DNA of 46,645 bases, taken from NCBI GenBank assembly GCA_030949605.1, contig JAUZSH010000020.1:1-46645 (forward strand), given 5' to 3'. Origin of the DNA: Ghiorsea sp. Its GTDB lineage: Bacteria > Pseudomonadota > Zetaproteobacteria > Mariprofundales > Mariprofundaceae. The notes under the pieces are model-generated. The model was given only the letters and a program-made list of their open reading frames with translations, did no database searches and was not told the origin of the DNA. This document shows, piece after piece, positions 9,925-18,524 of this stretch (positions are counted from its first letter, which is position 1; each line of letters opens with the position of its first letter). The position numbers and the translations under genes were made by a program.

Positions 9925-9991
9925 GAGACCTCTGTATCGTGCACTTTTTTGCCTTGGTTCGCTCAAAAAATGACTATGGTGCAGAGGTCTC
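9925..9991. repeat. 67-base miniature inverted-repeat element with TACAT duplication
   Basis: The ends are GAGACCTCTG and its complement CAGAGGTCTC, with further similarity inward (GCAC/GGTGC). Both sides are flanked by TACAT (9920-9924 and 9992-9996), a likely five-base target duplication. It is too short to code for anything and may be two insertion-sequence ends brought together. Confidence 0.7.
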
Positions 9992-10002
9992 TACATGGTA
10001 AG

Positions 10003-10243
10003 GTCATGATTGAGAAAGTGCGACTCTAGCCCGCATTATTCATAAATCGTCGTGATGATTGCGTAGAACCTTTGTTTGCAACGAATTTTAAAGGAATCGC
10101 TCGTAGCCGCGCTTACTAACGATTGATGAGAGATTTGTTGCGAATAAAGGGACAAGCAAGGGCGCGGCTGTATTTGTGAATAATGCGGGCTAGGTGAAGG
10201 CGTAAGCCTGAGGAAGTACCCTGGGGTATTAGTCGCGCGTGCA
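10003..10243 (+). repeat. Structured palindromic repeat, copy 1 (split by a MITE)
   Basis: With the MITE at 10030-10189 and one CTAG removed, the sequence reads as one repeat homologous to 36130-36205 (minus) and 15415-15467. The outer stem is GCGACT (10020-10025) with AGTCGC (10231-10236). Inner hairpins are AGGC-GTAA-GCCT and TACCC-TG-GGGTA. The two stems and the hairpin vary between copies with pairing kept. Confidence 0.8.
10026..10193. repeat. MITE family A, copy 1, with CTAG target duplication
   Basis: A 160-base element (10030-10189) starts CCCGCATTATTCATAAAT and ends with its complement carrying one mismatch. CTAG flanks it at 10026-10029 and 10190-10193. A related 161-base copy sits at 13861-14021 between TTAA duplications. 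Both targets fit the YTAR pattern known for some IS5- and IS701-type transposases. The insertion is proven by comparison with the uninterrupted repeat at 36130-36205. There is no coding capacity, so it would depend on a transposase elsewhere. Confidence 0.88.
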
Positions 10244-10387
10244 TTATATAGATTCAACTCAAAAAGCCATAAGCTATTGATATGTTGAAATAATATCATG
10301 TTTCCAGCCGTATAAAGTGCAAAACTTTTACTAGGCTGACCACAAAAGTCTTGCACATAACTGGAAACTTATGCAGTTATTTTCATA

Positions 10388-10497
10388 GGAAGTGAGGCTT
10401 TAGCCTCGCCCAAAAAAAGCCAAGTGTTAGATTTTGTTCTATTTCTGGTGAAGTGATTGAATATCATTCATCAATGCGAGGCTAAAGCCTCACTTCC
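10388..10497. repeat. REPIN-like doublet, copy 2
   Basis: Units at 10388-10410 and 10476-10497 are inverted copies of the GAGGCTTTAGCCTC palindrome also found at 323-434. Arms are near identical, while the loop between them is different in sequence but similar in length. Confidence 0.85.
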
Positions 10498-10527
10498 AAC
10501 CTATACGCAACGCTTACGCCATACTTT

Positions 10528-10628
10528 CCCCTCGTTCCCATGCTCCAGCGTGGAAACCATAAGCCTTGGAAAAGTTAATACCTATTGTCTGGCGTATGCA
10601 TTCCCACCGAGGACGGTGGGAACGAGGG
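10528..10628. repeat. CTCGTTCCCA inverted repeat
   Basis: CCCTCGTTCCCATGCTCC at about 10529-10546 is mirrored by GGTGGGAACGAGGG ending at 10628, each with a small internal hairpin. A partial copy (CCTCGTTCCCATG) occurs near 28931. It lies just downstream of the DUF481 gene and could contribute to ending its transcript, but there is no clear T-tract. Confidence 0.6.
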
Positions 10629-10648
10629 ATTATACGAATTCAGGTCAG

Positions 10649-11347
10649 TTAATTAGAGAACACCAAGGATGCAGAAAGAATTGTATCCGTTGCTTTTGTG
10701 CCAAAGGGTGCTTTTGAATTATTTTGCACATCATAAGACATCTTGCTTGAAAGGTTACCCGCAACTTGATTCGTTAATGCCGTAAGTGATTTTGTAATAT
10801 AACCTTCTTGACCACCTTCAACTTTCAGCTCTTGGGTAAACTTGGCTGTTTCACTGATGTGCCAATTGAATACTGTTGATGCACGCAATACCGTATCTGA
10901 AATTTTGATGCCCGAAACCTCTTCTGATTGGCGCGTACCCACACCAACTTCTGCATTCCATTGTTTTTCGTCAGACTGTAAAATATCAAAACCATAACCC
11001 ACTGTTTGACTGGTTCGGCTATTGTAACCACCAAACTTATCTTGTTCATAAGCCAATCGCCCAAACAAATAACCTGAATCTAAATCTTTCCAGTCAGCTT
11101 GCAGCGACAGATTGTATTTTTCAGATGTTGTTGTTCCTGTATCTTTGGATTGCAATGCTCCAGCCTCAAGCGTTGTCCGCCAATCATCACCATCATTCAC
11201 ACTTTTTCCTTTGACATTCAACGAACTGGTGTCGGTATTCCCACCTGTTTGTACAAAACCTAACTCTGCATTGCCTTTCCAGTCACCTGCTACTGCTGTA
11301 CCAGAAAATGCAAGGGTTACTGCGGCAACGACTAAAGCTTTTTTCAT
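10649..11347 (-). CDS. DUF481 outer-membrane beta-barrel protein (YdiY-like)
   Basis: A 232-residue protein with a clear signal peptide (MKKALVVAAVTLAFSGTAVAG, cleavage after VAG/AVA). The rest alternates polar and aromatic/hydrophobic residues in short strands, and starts WKGNAELGFVQTGGNTDTSS, the hallmark of DUF481, once called salt-induced outer membrane protein. It ends in ...LSASLVFSN, resembling a final beta strand. It should sit in the outer membrane; the transported or bound molecule is unknown for the family. It has its own strong promoter at 11399-11427 and an AAGGTG ribosome site, suggesting high, monocistronic expression. Confidence 0.88.
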   Translation of the reverse strand: MKKALVVAAVTLAFSGTAVAGDWKGNAELGFVQTGGNTDTSSLNVKGKSVNDGDDWRTTLEAGALQSKDTGTTTSEKYNLSLQADWKDLDSGYLFGRLAYEQDKFGGYNSRTSQTVGYGFDILQSDEKQWNAEVGVGTRQSEEVSGIKISDTVLRASTVFNWHISETAKFTQELKVEGGQEGYITKSLTALTNQVAGNLSSKMSYDVQNNSKAPFGTKATDTILSASLVFSN

Positions 11348-11398
11348 ATATCAACACCTTTGTTCAAACAAATAGGATATTACTTACCTATGGTCGAA

Positions 11399-11427
11399 AT
11401 CATACGAACTTTATCATAATTTGACAA
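11399..11427 (-). promoter_or_regulatory. Sigma-70-type promoter of the DUF481 gene
   Basis: On the minus strand, TTGTCA (11427-11422) and TATGAT (11404-11399) are separated by exactly 17 bases. Transcription would begin around 11391, giving a leader of about 44 bases before the ATG at 11347. Spacing and hexamers are close to consensus. Confidence 0.7.
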
Positions 11428-11508
11428 TTTTTAGCCGTCATTTTCGCGTAGAGTCTATCCCCCCCTCCCCGCGAAAGCGTGAGACAGGAACCCATATTTA
11501 CACATCCG

Positions 11509-13781
11509 TCACTTATTTTTGAGATTGAATACGCCCATCCAAGTCTTCGGTGGTGGGGAGTGAATATAACCTTTCAACCTTATGATCATCACTTCATACA
11601 GTCCATCATGAGGACTCATGGCATAGAGTTTGGTCATCAGCCTTAATGACTCTCTATAATTACCATGCAACATCAAACCCCATGCTTTCTCGTAAGCTCT
11701 AAATTCCTGCTGCTGTTCATCTGCTAAATCAATACGCAGTGCCATCGGTTGATACAAGTCCACAGGTTGACTTCGACCCACCACCCGAACACGATCCACA
11801 AATCGCGCTGCAACATGGTCGCGGACTTCGGCATATGTATCTTTACTCATCAAAATAGGCACACGGTATGCTTTGCACACACCTTCAAGCCTTGCTGCAA
11901 GATTAACATGGTCACCCATCATGGTGTAATTCATGCTGGTGTTTGTCCCCATATTACCCACCACCATCGGGCCAGAGTTGATACCAATCCGAATATGTAC
12001 TTCGGGTAAACCTTCTGCCTTCCACTCTTCTCGCAGCTCTGCCAAGTGTTGTTGCTGGCGAAGGGCTGCAACAACACATCGAAGCGCATGGTCATTCATA
12101 TCCATAGGCGCACCAAAGAAGGAAATAATGGCATCACCTTCATACTTATCAATCGTACCTTGTTCTTCCAAGATAATATCACTCATCGCAGTTAAATAGC
12201 GGTTAAGGAAAGTGACAAGCTCTGAAGGCGTTAATTTTTCAGAAAATGTGGAAAATGAAGCAATATCTGAGAAAAAAGCTGTGATATTTTTTTCTTCCCC
12301 ACCCAATTTCAATGCATCTGGATTTCTTGCTAAATTTTCCACCACCGAAGGTGCAAGGTAATGCGAAAATGCATCATGAATAAAGGCTCGTTTTTTTGAT
12401 TCTGCAATATAACCCAGCAATGCCGTAGGTATCGTGGTGAGCAGTACACCCACAATTAAAAATGTTTCTTCAATCCATAAATAATAAACCGTAAATAACC
12501 ATTGTGATACCCCAACAATAATCATAGGCAAGCCAACAATAATTAAGCCTTGAGTCGTAGGTGATTTGCCATGCACCAAATAACCAGCAAATAAGCTAAG
12601 GAAAAACACCAGCAACAACTCAATGATTTCAACAGCGGGTGGGCGTTGTAATTCTTCACTATTTAATATATTTGAAATGGCAACAGCGTGAGCTTCAACC
12701 CCTGGAAATACAGGGTCAAAAGGTGTGGCGCGAATATCGAGAACCGCCACCGCAGTGACACCAAAAATAACAACTTTATCTTTCAGCTCGTCACCTTCAA
12801 GCCGATTATTTAATATATCCGCAGCCGAATAATGGGCAAAGGTTTGCCCTGGTCCGTAGTGATTGAGCAACATACTTCCTGAAGTGTCTGTTTGAATATT
12901 TAATGAACCTAAACGCACCTCTTCCACACCAACATCACCCACCACCACTGCCATATGTGGCCAGTCCAAAAAGGTTCGTAAAGTCTGCATTGCCATACTT
13001 GGGTACACATAACCATCCATTTCCACCATCAACGGAATGCGGCGAACTGTACCATCGAGATCAGGAAAAAATTAAAGAAACCAATCGCATCCACAGCTTT
13101 GGTCACCCTTGGGATATTGCCTTCAATGGCTGCAATATGCGGCAAGCTATGCAACGCTTCTTTAGAAAAGGATGAAGTCATCGCCAGTGAACGCATCAAA
13201 GCCGCTTCTTCTTCAAGCTGGTTTTTGACCAAATCAGGTGCGTTATTGCCAGCTTGTGGGTAAAAGAAATAACCTGGCACAAGTTTATCTTTATGTTGGC
13301 TCAAAGTGCGTTCAAGCACAGCATCCACATCACCAAACACACGCTGCTCTTCCAACCATTGCATATGTTCTATTGCGTTGCTGTCGCCATTAATATCCGC
13401 CATATTCTTATGCAACAAACGCAGTGCTTCATCCATTACATTGGTTTGATCTTCAGAGAACACCATATCAAAACCCAAGGCTTTTGCACCGTATTGACCC
13501 AAAACCTTATCAACAACTTCAGCAATTTTATCACGCGACCATGGCCAGCGACCTATTTCTGAAAGGGCATTGTCATCCACTGCAATAATAGCAACCCTAG
13601 GGTCAGGCTCTAACTCTCCACGCGCCAAAAAACGAAAATCCAATGATTTTAATTCAAATTGTGCAATCGCCGCTGGTTTGATAATAGCCAAGCTGAACCC
13701 AACCATTGCCATCACCACAACCAGTGGTATGCCCAACCATTTTGAATATTTTTCAATCCATTTTGTTATCAAATGCAACAA
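11509..13781 (-). CDS. CHASE2-domain adenylate cyclase (frameshifted into two ORFs)
   Basis: Two adjoining frames (13781-13029 and 13032-11509) form one protein if a missing base in the TTTTTTCC run near 13063-13070 is restored; the joined text then reads IGFFNFFPDLDGTVRRIPLM, the normal end of a CHASE2 domain. The N-terminus has a membrane anchor and an extracytoplasmic CHASE2 sensor (VAIIAVDDNALSEIGRWPWSR). After further membrane segments comes a class III cyclase domain with metal aspartates in FFSDIASFS and YEGDAIISFFG, and the purine-selecting Lys/Asp in DKYEGD and MMGDHVNLAAR, pointing to cAMP production. About 757 residues in total. The sensed signal is unknown. Confidence 0.87.
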
Positions 13782-13856
13782 AATAAGCTCCCTCTACATG
13801 CAGGATAAAACCTACCCTGCAAGGTAACGTAATTGAAATATATCAATAATTCAAAC

Positions 13857-14025
13857 TTAACTCGAATTATTCATGAATCGTTGTGATAATCACGTAGAAC
13901 CTTTGTTTGCAACGGGTTTTTCTGAAAGAGTTCGTAGCCACTGCTTACGGGCTATTGAGGAAAGATTTGTTGCGAGTAAAGGGGCAAGCGAGGGCGCGGC
14001 AGCATTTATGAATTATTCGGGTTAA
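13857..14025. repeat. MITE family A, copy 2, with TTAA target duplication
   Basis: The 161-base element at 13861-14021 begins CTCGAATTATTCATGAAT and ends ATTTATGAATTATTCGGG. TTAA flanks it at 13857-13860 and 14022-14025. The interior is alignable with copy 1 at 10030-10189 (shared blocks GTAGAACCTTTGTTTGCAAC and AGGGCGCGGC). It lies just past the hemJ stop and does not damage it. Confidence 0.87.
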
Positions 14026-14034
14026 GTAGTGCTG

Positions 14035-14457
14035 CTATGAAAAAGGACGAACAATCACAAAGATAACCACTGCAATTAAACCAAACACTGGGATTTCATT
14101 AAAAAATCGGTAAAATACATGGTCGCGCGCATTGTTACCCTCGGCAAACACACGCACCAAACGCCCACAATAGAAATGATAAACAACCAACAAACCCACC
14201 ACGCCAATCTTCAACCAAAACCAAAGCTCGGAGCCAAAATATGCCCACATATCATAAGCCATGACCGCACCAGACAACACGGTCAACCACATCATGGGGG
14301 TCACAAAACGATAAAGTTTTCTTTCCATGATACCCAATTGCTGATGTACTGCTTCACTATCCACCATCGCATGATTCACAAACAACCGTGGCAGATAAAA
14401 CAATCCCGCAAACCAAGATGTAAACATCATTATATGAAAAACCTTAATCCATTCCAT
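14035..14457 (-). CDS. hemJ: HemJ-type protoporphyrinogen IX oxidase
   Basis: A 140-residue integral membrane protein with four hydrophobic helices. The N-terminus KVFHIMMFTSWFAGLFYLPR, with the conserved histidine and Trp-Phe-Ala-Gly-Leu-Phe-Tyr-Leu-Pro-Arg, is diagnostic for HemJ (UPF0093), which performs the penultimate step of haem synthesis in bacteria lacking HemG/HemY. Further marks are RFVTPMMWLTVLSG and LKIGVVGLLVVYHFYCG. It is transcribed divergently from the dsbC-like gene, with 100 bases between starts. Intact. Confidence 0.9.
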   Translation of the reverse strand: MEWIKVFHIMMFTSWFAGLFYLPRLFVNHAMVDSEAVHQQLGIMERKLYRFVTPMMWLTVLSGAVMAYDMWAYFGSELWFWLKIGVVGLLVVYHFYCGRLVRVFAEGNNARDHVFYRFFNEIPVFGLIAVVIFVIVRPFS

Positions 14458-14557
14458 GCTTTAATAGACTCCTTTCGGGTAAACATAACTTTATTCCGCG
14501 ACAACTGCAAAAAATGCAATTAGATTCTGCCGAACTGACTTACTCATAGGAGATTAT

Positions 14558-15253
14558 ATGAAATCTTTATTGCTTCTCGCAACATTACTGTTGCCTATAT
14601 CTTGTGCCGCCAACGACCGTCATACCGTGCCTACTCAGGTCGACAAAGAGATTCGTCAGGCTCTTTCCAATGTGGGTGTGAAAAATATCAACACAACCCC
14701 TATTCAAGGTTTATACGAAGTTCAAGCAGGTGACCAAATTTATTACACCGATAAAACAGGGCAATATTTACTGAACGGACATATGTTCGATACCACAACA
14801 AAAACTGATTTAACGACAGCTCGTCTTGCCGACATTAATCGCATCAGTTGGGCTGATTTACCTCTTGAGAAGGCCATTGTTAGCGGCCCTGAAGATGGAT
14901 TAAAAATGGCAGTATTTACCGACCCTGATTGCCCTTACTGCGTACGTCTTGAAAAAAACCTCAAAAATGAAACAGGCATTCGTGTTTACACTTTCTTATT
15001 TCCACTTGTTCAACTGCATCCCGATGCCTATGAAAAATCAAAGTCAATTTGGTGTGCTGAAGACCAACACCAAGCGATGCTTGATGTCATGCTTGAAGGT
15101 AAAACATTGCCCAAAGCCACCTGCCAAACCCCCATTGATGACAACATGAAACTGGCTGCTTCTTTGGGTGTTCGTGGTACACCTACTATTTTCTCTGAAG
15201 ATGGTCGAAAATATACAGGCGGCGACATGAAAGCGTGGTTACAACAAAAATAA
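14558..15253 (+). CDS. DsbC/DsbG-type periplasmic disulfide isomerase
   Basis: A 231-residue exported thioredoxin-fold protein. The signal peptide is residues 1-18 (MKSLLLLATLLLPISCAA; a lipoprotein-like cysteine at 16 may be coincidental). An N-terminal dimerisation-type domain contains LYEVQAGDQIYYTDKTGQYL, and the catalytic motif CPYC follows AVFTDPD. The cis-proline is in RGTPTIF. These features match DsbC, which repairs wrong disulfides in the periplasm. The gene has an AGGAG site five bases before the ATG. No dsbD is adjacent. Length is close to E. coli DsbC. Confidence 0.92.
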   Translation: MKSLLLLATLLLPISCAANDRHTVPTQVDKEIRQALSNVGVKNINTTPIQGLYEVQAGDQIYYTDKTGQYLLNGHMFDTTTKTDLTTARLADINRISWADLPLEKAIVSGPEDGLKMAVFTDPDCPYCVRLEKNLKNETGIRVYTFLFPLVQLHPDAYEKSKSIWCAEDQHQAMLDVMLEGKTLPKATCQTPIDDNMKLAASLGVRGTPTIFSEDGRKYTGGDMKAWLQQK

Positions 15254-15414
15254 AGCACTGATATGACGCAGTTGGGATAAAATCCGTCATTCCCGCGAAG
15301 GCGGGAAGGAAGCAACGCATCAATATAGCAAGAGATAAAAAAGGAAAATATTATCAACCACTTGCCACATATACATTACCACGCAAAAGCGTGAGAATGA
15401 AAAAGTGTGGAAGT

Positions 15415-15467
15415 ACGGCTCAAGGTGAAGGCGTAAGCCTGAGAAAGCACCCTGGGGTGTTAGCCGT
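15415..15467 (+). repeat. Structured palindromic repeat, copy 2
   Basis: The outer stem is ACGGCT (15415-15420) with AGCCGT (15462-15467). The inner hairpins are AGGC-GTAA-GCCT and CACCC-TG-GGGTG. Compared with copies 1 and 3, two outer base pairs are changed on both sides so that pairing is kept. Confidence 0.8.
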
Positions 15468-15493
15468 GCATAATCTATGGAGCTTAAACCCCC

Positions 15494-15552
15494 TTACATT
15501 GAGCGGGTATATTTTATCGTTTTCTTGGTTATTTTATCCTTATAAATCAATG
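15494..15552. repeat. TTACATTGAGCGGGTA repeat, isolated copy
   Basis: This 59-base segment matches, in inverted orientation, 29299-29358 with only a few differences. It looks like one end of a larger inverted-repeat element whose two ends are both present at 29085-29360. Confidence 0.7.
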
Positions 15553-15580
15553 TGTTACAAGCACTAGGTTTTTTTCACCA

Positions 15581-15828
15581 ATGTATTCTCTAAAACTGGC
15601 GAAGGTATTGGAAAATGCCGAACGTATTTTTATTAACGAACTGATTGATAAAATTTCAATGAAATTCATGGTTAATACGAGCTGAATGCGCGCTATTTTG
15701 GCGAAGGTATTGGTTACCGTAGTTTATTAAGCGATGATTTGCAGGCTGATGCGCAAATACTCATTCAACGCGCATTGGATGAAGCCAATGCCAATGATTA
15801 TGTGTTGTTCTCAGGTGTAAGCAATTGA
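15581..15828 (+). pseudogene. Unidentified small gene or fragment with one frameshift
   Basis: An ATG at 15581 opens 34 codons (MYSLKLAKVLENAERIF...) that stop at 15685. An overlapping frame from 15676 continues ELNARYFGEGIGYRSLL...DYVLFSG and stops at 15828. One missing base near 15678 would join them into an 83-residue protein. The composition looks protein-like, but I do not recognise the family. Its end overlaps the convergent glycosyltransferase stop by about 30 bases, and the 5' side abuts a repeat, so it may be the tail of a gene truncated by rearrangement. No good ribosome site is seen before 15581. Confidence 0.4.
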
Positions 15829-16937
15829 GAATAAATCGCATCCAAACCCTGCATCATGGTATCAATGGAATAATGCTCTGCTCTGGCGCGTGTAGCGCGG
15901 CTAATATCCCTAGGCCATTCGCTCATCAATGCTTGGGCAACCGCTTCTTTGTCATCCGCATCCACCACCTTGCCTACGCTATCATCCACCAATTCTTTTA
16001 AACCGCATACATCCGAGACCACGCAAGGTAACCCCGCTGCCATGGCTTCAACTACAGCTCTGCCCATGCCTTCATTGTGTGACAAGAGTGAAAATGATTT
16101 GGCTTTGGCTAGTTCTGGCAATGGGTCAGCCCAGCCCACAAACTCAACATTGGCAATGATATTCAAGCGTGAGGCAAGATTTTCAAGGCTACGTTTGTCT
16201 TCTCCATCACCCACCAAAGCAAGCTTGGCATCGGGTTTTGCCCGTACCACCACTTCCCAAGCTGCAATCAACCGCTCCATACCTTTGACGGGTACAAGCC
16301 GTCCCACCGATACGGTATCCCAAGTTTTATGTGTTTCTGATACTGGATGCTCCCACATCCATTCTGCAATGGCTTCTACATCCACACCACTTGGCACAAT
16401 CTGCCATTGTTCTTTTGTGCCAATGTTTAATGCCAAATGATCATCACGTTCAGCTTGGGTTAAAGCAATCAACACATCCGTTTTTTTGGCTAAATACTGC
16501 TCCACTTTAAGGAAAATTTTGGTTTTAAGTTCACCAAAATAACCATGAAAAATATGCCCGTGCGGCGTGTGCACCACCTTCACACCTTGCCCACCCGCAG
16601 CATACCTACCCAATGCCCCTGCTTTGGATGTGTGTGTATGAATAATATCAAAATCACCCAAGCCCAACGCACGAATATCTTTAACCGCACGTCTATCATG
16701 TAGGCCCACTTCACGTTGCAAGCTGGTCAGTACTTGTACTTTTCCACCCAAATCTTCGAACACTTGCAAACCTTCATCCACCTTGGATTGTTCAATCGGC
16801 GACATTTTTGAATCTTGACTTGAACCAAATACCAGCAACACATCATGCCCTGCTTTAGCTTGCTCTTGGCTGGTTAATAAAGTGTTCACTGCTGAACCAC
16901 CACCATCCATGCGTGTAATCAAATGAAGAATTTTCAT
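15798..16937 (-). CDS. GT4-family glycosyltransferase
   Basis: A 379-residue GT-B retaining glycosyltransferase (group 1). The N-terminal acceptor domain has MKILHLITRMDGGGSAVNTL and the HTPHGHIFHGYFG loop. The C-terminal nucleotide-sugar domain has SVGRLVPVKGMERLIAA, and the EX7E motif lies in HNEGMGRAVVEAMAAGLPCV. It resembles enzymes of cell-surface polysaccharide or exopolysaccharide assembly; the sugar and acceptor cannot be told. Its ATG overlaps the stop of the upstream glycosyltransferase by four bases, so the pair is translationally coupled and probably acts in one pathway. Confidence 0.9.
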   Translation of the reverse strand: MKILHLITRMDGGGSAVNTLLTSQEQAKAGHDVLLVFGSSQDSKMSPIEQSKVDEGLQVFEDLGGKVQVLTSLQREVGLHDRRAVKDIRALGLGDFDIIHTHTSKAGALGRYAAGGQGVKVVHTPHGHIFHGYFGELKTKIFLKVEQYLAKKTDVLIALTQAERDDHLALNIGTKEQWQIVPSGVDVEAIAEWMWEHPVSETHKTWDTVSVGRLVPVKGMERLIAAWEVVVRAKPDAKLALVGDGEDKRSLENLASRLNIIANVEFVGWADPLPELAKAKSFSLLSHNEGMGRAVVEAMAAGLPCVVSDVCGLKELVDDSVGKVVDADDKEAVAQALMSEWPRDISRATRARAEHYSIDTMMQGLDAIYSQLLTPENNT

Positions 16938-18145
16938 GTTTTTCCTTCCGCCAATGCTTCCACAGCTTGCAAGAACATTTGGTCATGTTTTGTCCAATTG
17001 TATTGCCGAAAGGCATCATCATGGGTGCGTTGACGTTGCCCAGCACTCAGGGGATTGTCCAGCATCCACAATAGTTTTTCTGCCAAGGCTAGTGGCGAAG
17101 CATTATCTGCCAATTGATTATGAATAATCCTTGGAACAAGCTCTTTGTTGGCTGAAATGGGTGTGGCAAGCACGGGTGTTCCCCAAGCATTGGCTTCTAA
17201 TGTTACCAAGCCAAAACCTTCCAGCCCTCGCGTGGGTAACGCAAATACATCCGCAGCCAAAAGCCGCCTTTGCACATCATCTTCAGGCAAATAACCTGTA
17301 AATTCAATCATGTCTGCCACATCCAAATCTTGCACCATTTTCTGCATCGATTCGCGCAAAGCACCATCACCCATGATGACAAATTTCACATCAGAACGTG
17401 TCACTTTAACCATCGCTGCAACTTGAATAAGTAAGTCCACCCCTGTGCGCGGCACAAGATTTCGTAATGTGACGACGACTGGCATATTCCAAGCCAAATC
17501 ATTGCGAACTTGCTCACGTTGGTGAAGTGACAGTGCTGTATAAACATCTGCTGCTGCTGGATTAATAGCACAGTACGGTAGGTTAAAGAAATCAAGCATG
17601 CGCTGTTGTGTAAACTGGCTTAAACCCATCAAGGCACTGGCACTGCTATAAACATCCCCTTCAAGCTTACGCATAGCCGTAATGGCAAGCTTATGTTTCC
17701 ATGTCATGTTCAGGGCATGGCGGGTTTCATATTCTTCAAAGGCAAATGAAAAACAGACTTGAAGCCGTGGCAACTTACAACCTGCTTTCATCAATGCCCA
17801 CATCACAAAAGGCTGCTCAGAAATAACCATATCAAAGTCATCCTGATGATGCTTCCACCAATGACTAGCTGCGGATTTTAATTCCATTAAACCTTTGTAA
17901 CCTTTATCACCTGAAAAAGGGAAACGAAATTCTTGAATGCCAAATTTTGGCAGCTCAATGCAGATCTCAGCATCGGGTGTGGGTTGCCGTGTCAACATGG
18001 TAACCTCATAACCTGCATTCACCAATGCTCGAAGGTGATGATAAAGCATACGCTCTGCACCACCGTGAACTGCTTCCGCCGACACGTCAGCAACCATCAA
18101 CACCCTTTTAAAAGGGGTCAGAGCCCTTTTATTTCTCTTTATCAC
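16934..18145 (-). CDS. GT4-family glycosyltransferase
   Basis: A 403-residue GT-B glycosyltransferase. VLMVADVSAEAVHGGAERML is the glycine-rich N-terminal loop, VTLRNLVPRTGVDLLIQ starts the donor domain, and GLEGFGLVTLEANAWGTPVLA holds the EX7E motif that binds the nucleotide sugar. Translation likely starts at the GTG at 18145, which overlaps the stop of a small upstream gene (GTGA). No Wzx, Wzy or sugar-nucleotide genes are nearby, so the glycan made is unknown. Confidence 0.88.
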   Translation of the reverse strand: MIKRNKRALTPFKRVLMVADVSAEAVHGGAERMLYHHLRALVNAGYEVTMLTRQPTPDAEICIELPKFGIQEFRFPFSGDKGYKGLMELKSAASHWWKHHQDDFDMVISEQPFVMWALMKAGCKLPRLQVCFSFAFEEYETRHALNMTWKHKLAITAMRKLEGDVYSSASALMGLSQFTQQRMLDFFNLPYCAINPAAADVYTALSLHQREQVRNDLAWNMPVVVTLRNLVPRTGVDLLIQVAAMVKVTRSDVKFVIMGDGALRESMQKMVQDLDVADMIEFTGYLPEDDVQRRLLAADVFALPTRGLEGFGLVTLEANAWGTPVLATPISANKELVPRIIHNQLADNASPLALAEKLLWMLDNPLSAGQRQRTHDDAFRQYNWTKHDQMFLQAVEALAEGKT

Positions 18146-18476
18146 TTCGCCGCTCCCTCGTTGACTTTGCCCAACACTGCTTCAATTTCTTTCTTTGATA
18201 AAGCATGGGGTTGAAGCCAAGGGTCCTCTTTTCTTCACCCTGAATAAATGCAACCCAAGCACTCATCTTCAGATAAACAAGGCATACATGAGCCACTTGC
18301 AAAACTCATGAGCGGCGATTGACTTCCCCATTCTGGCGCGTTTTTAGGCTGGAATTTCGGTGTATGGAACCACCATGCCCCTCATTTCAGCCTAAAAATG
18401 CACTCAAAGTGGGATTGCCACTCATCCACCCAGAGTTTTGCAAGTGACTCACATGAAAGGCAACTTTCTCACCCAT
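18142..18476 (-). pseudogene. Small gene of unknown function interrupted by a MITE
   Basis: Remove the MITE at 18290-18450 plus one ACAT copy and a single frame appears from ATG 18476: MGEKVAFHVCLVYLKMSAWV followed by AFIQGEE. Adding one A to the AAAA run near 18225 continues it as KEDPWLQPHALSKKEIEAVL and ends GKVNEGAAK, whose TGA overlaps the GTG start of the next glycosyltransferase. The rebuilt protein has 56 residues with a hydrophobic first half. I do not recognise it. Coupling to the glycosyltransferases suggests it belonged to their operon. As written it is broken twice, though the homopolymer shift may be a sequencing error. Confidence 0.6.
18286..18453. repeat. MITE family B, copy 1, with ACAT target duplication
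   Basis: A 161-base element at 18290-18450 starts GAGCCACTTGCAAAACTC and ends GAGTTTTGCAAGTGACTC, with ACAT on both sides. A near-identical copy lies at 24943-25104 in the same orientation. The duplication is independently supported because removing element plus one ACAT restores an open reading frame on the minus strand. Confidence 0.88.
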
Positions 18477-18524
18477 ATCCTTTTTTTATTTATCTTTTGT
18501 TCATTTCCCTGCAATATCCACACC

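Larger units (their letters stand above)
9802..10648. other. Gene-free, repeat-filled stretch
   Basis: No credible gene is seen in about 850 bases. In order it holds: a tiny 67-base inverted-repeat element at 9925-9991; a structured repeat starting about 10003; a MITE inserted in that repeat at 10030-10189; the rest of the structured repeat to about 10243; a REP doublet at 10388-10497; and a CTCGTTCCCA-type inverted repeat at 10528-10628. Confidence 0.75.
15254..15580. other. Repeat-containing gap after dsbC-like gene
   Basis: No gene is seen. It holds a TTCCCGCGAAGGCGGGAA hairpin at about 15291-15308 without a T-tract, the structured repeat copy 2 at 15415-15467 and the TTACATTGAGCGGGTA repeat at 15494-15552. 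Confidence 0.65.
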
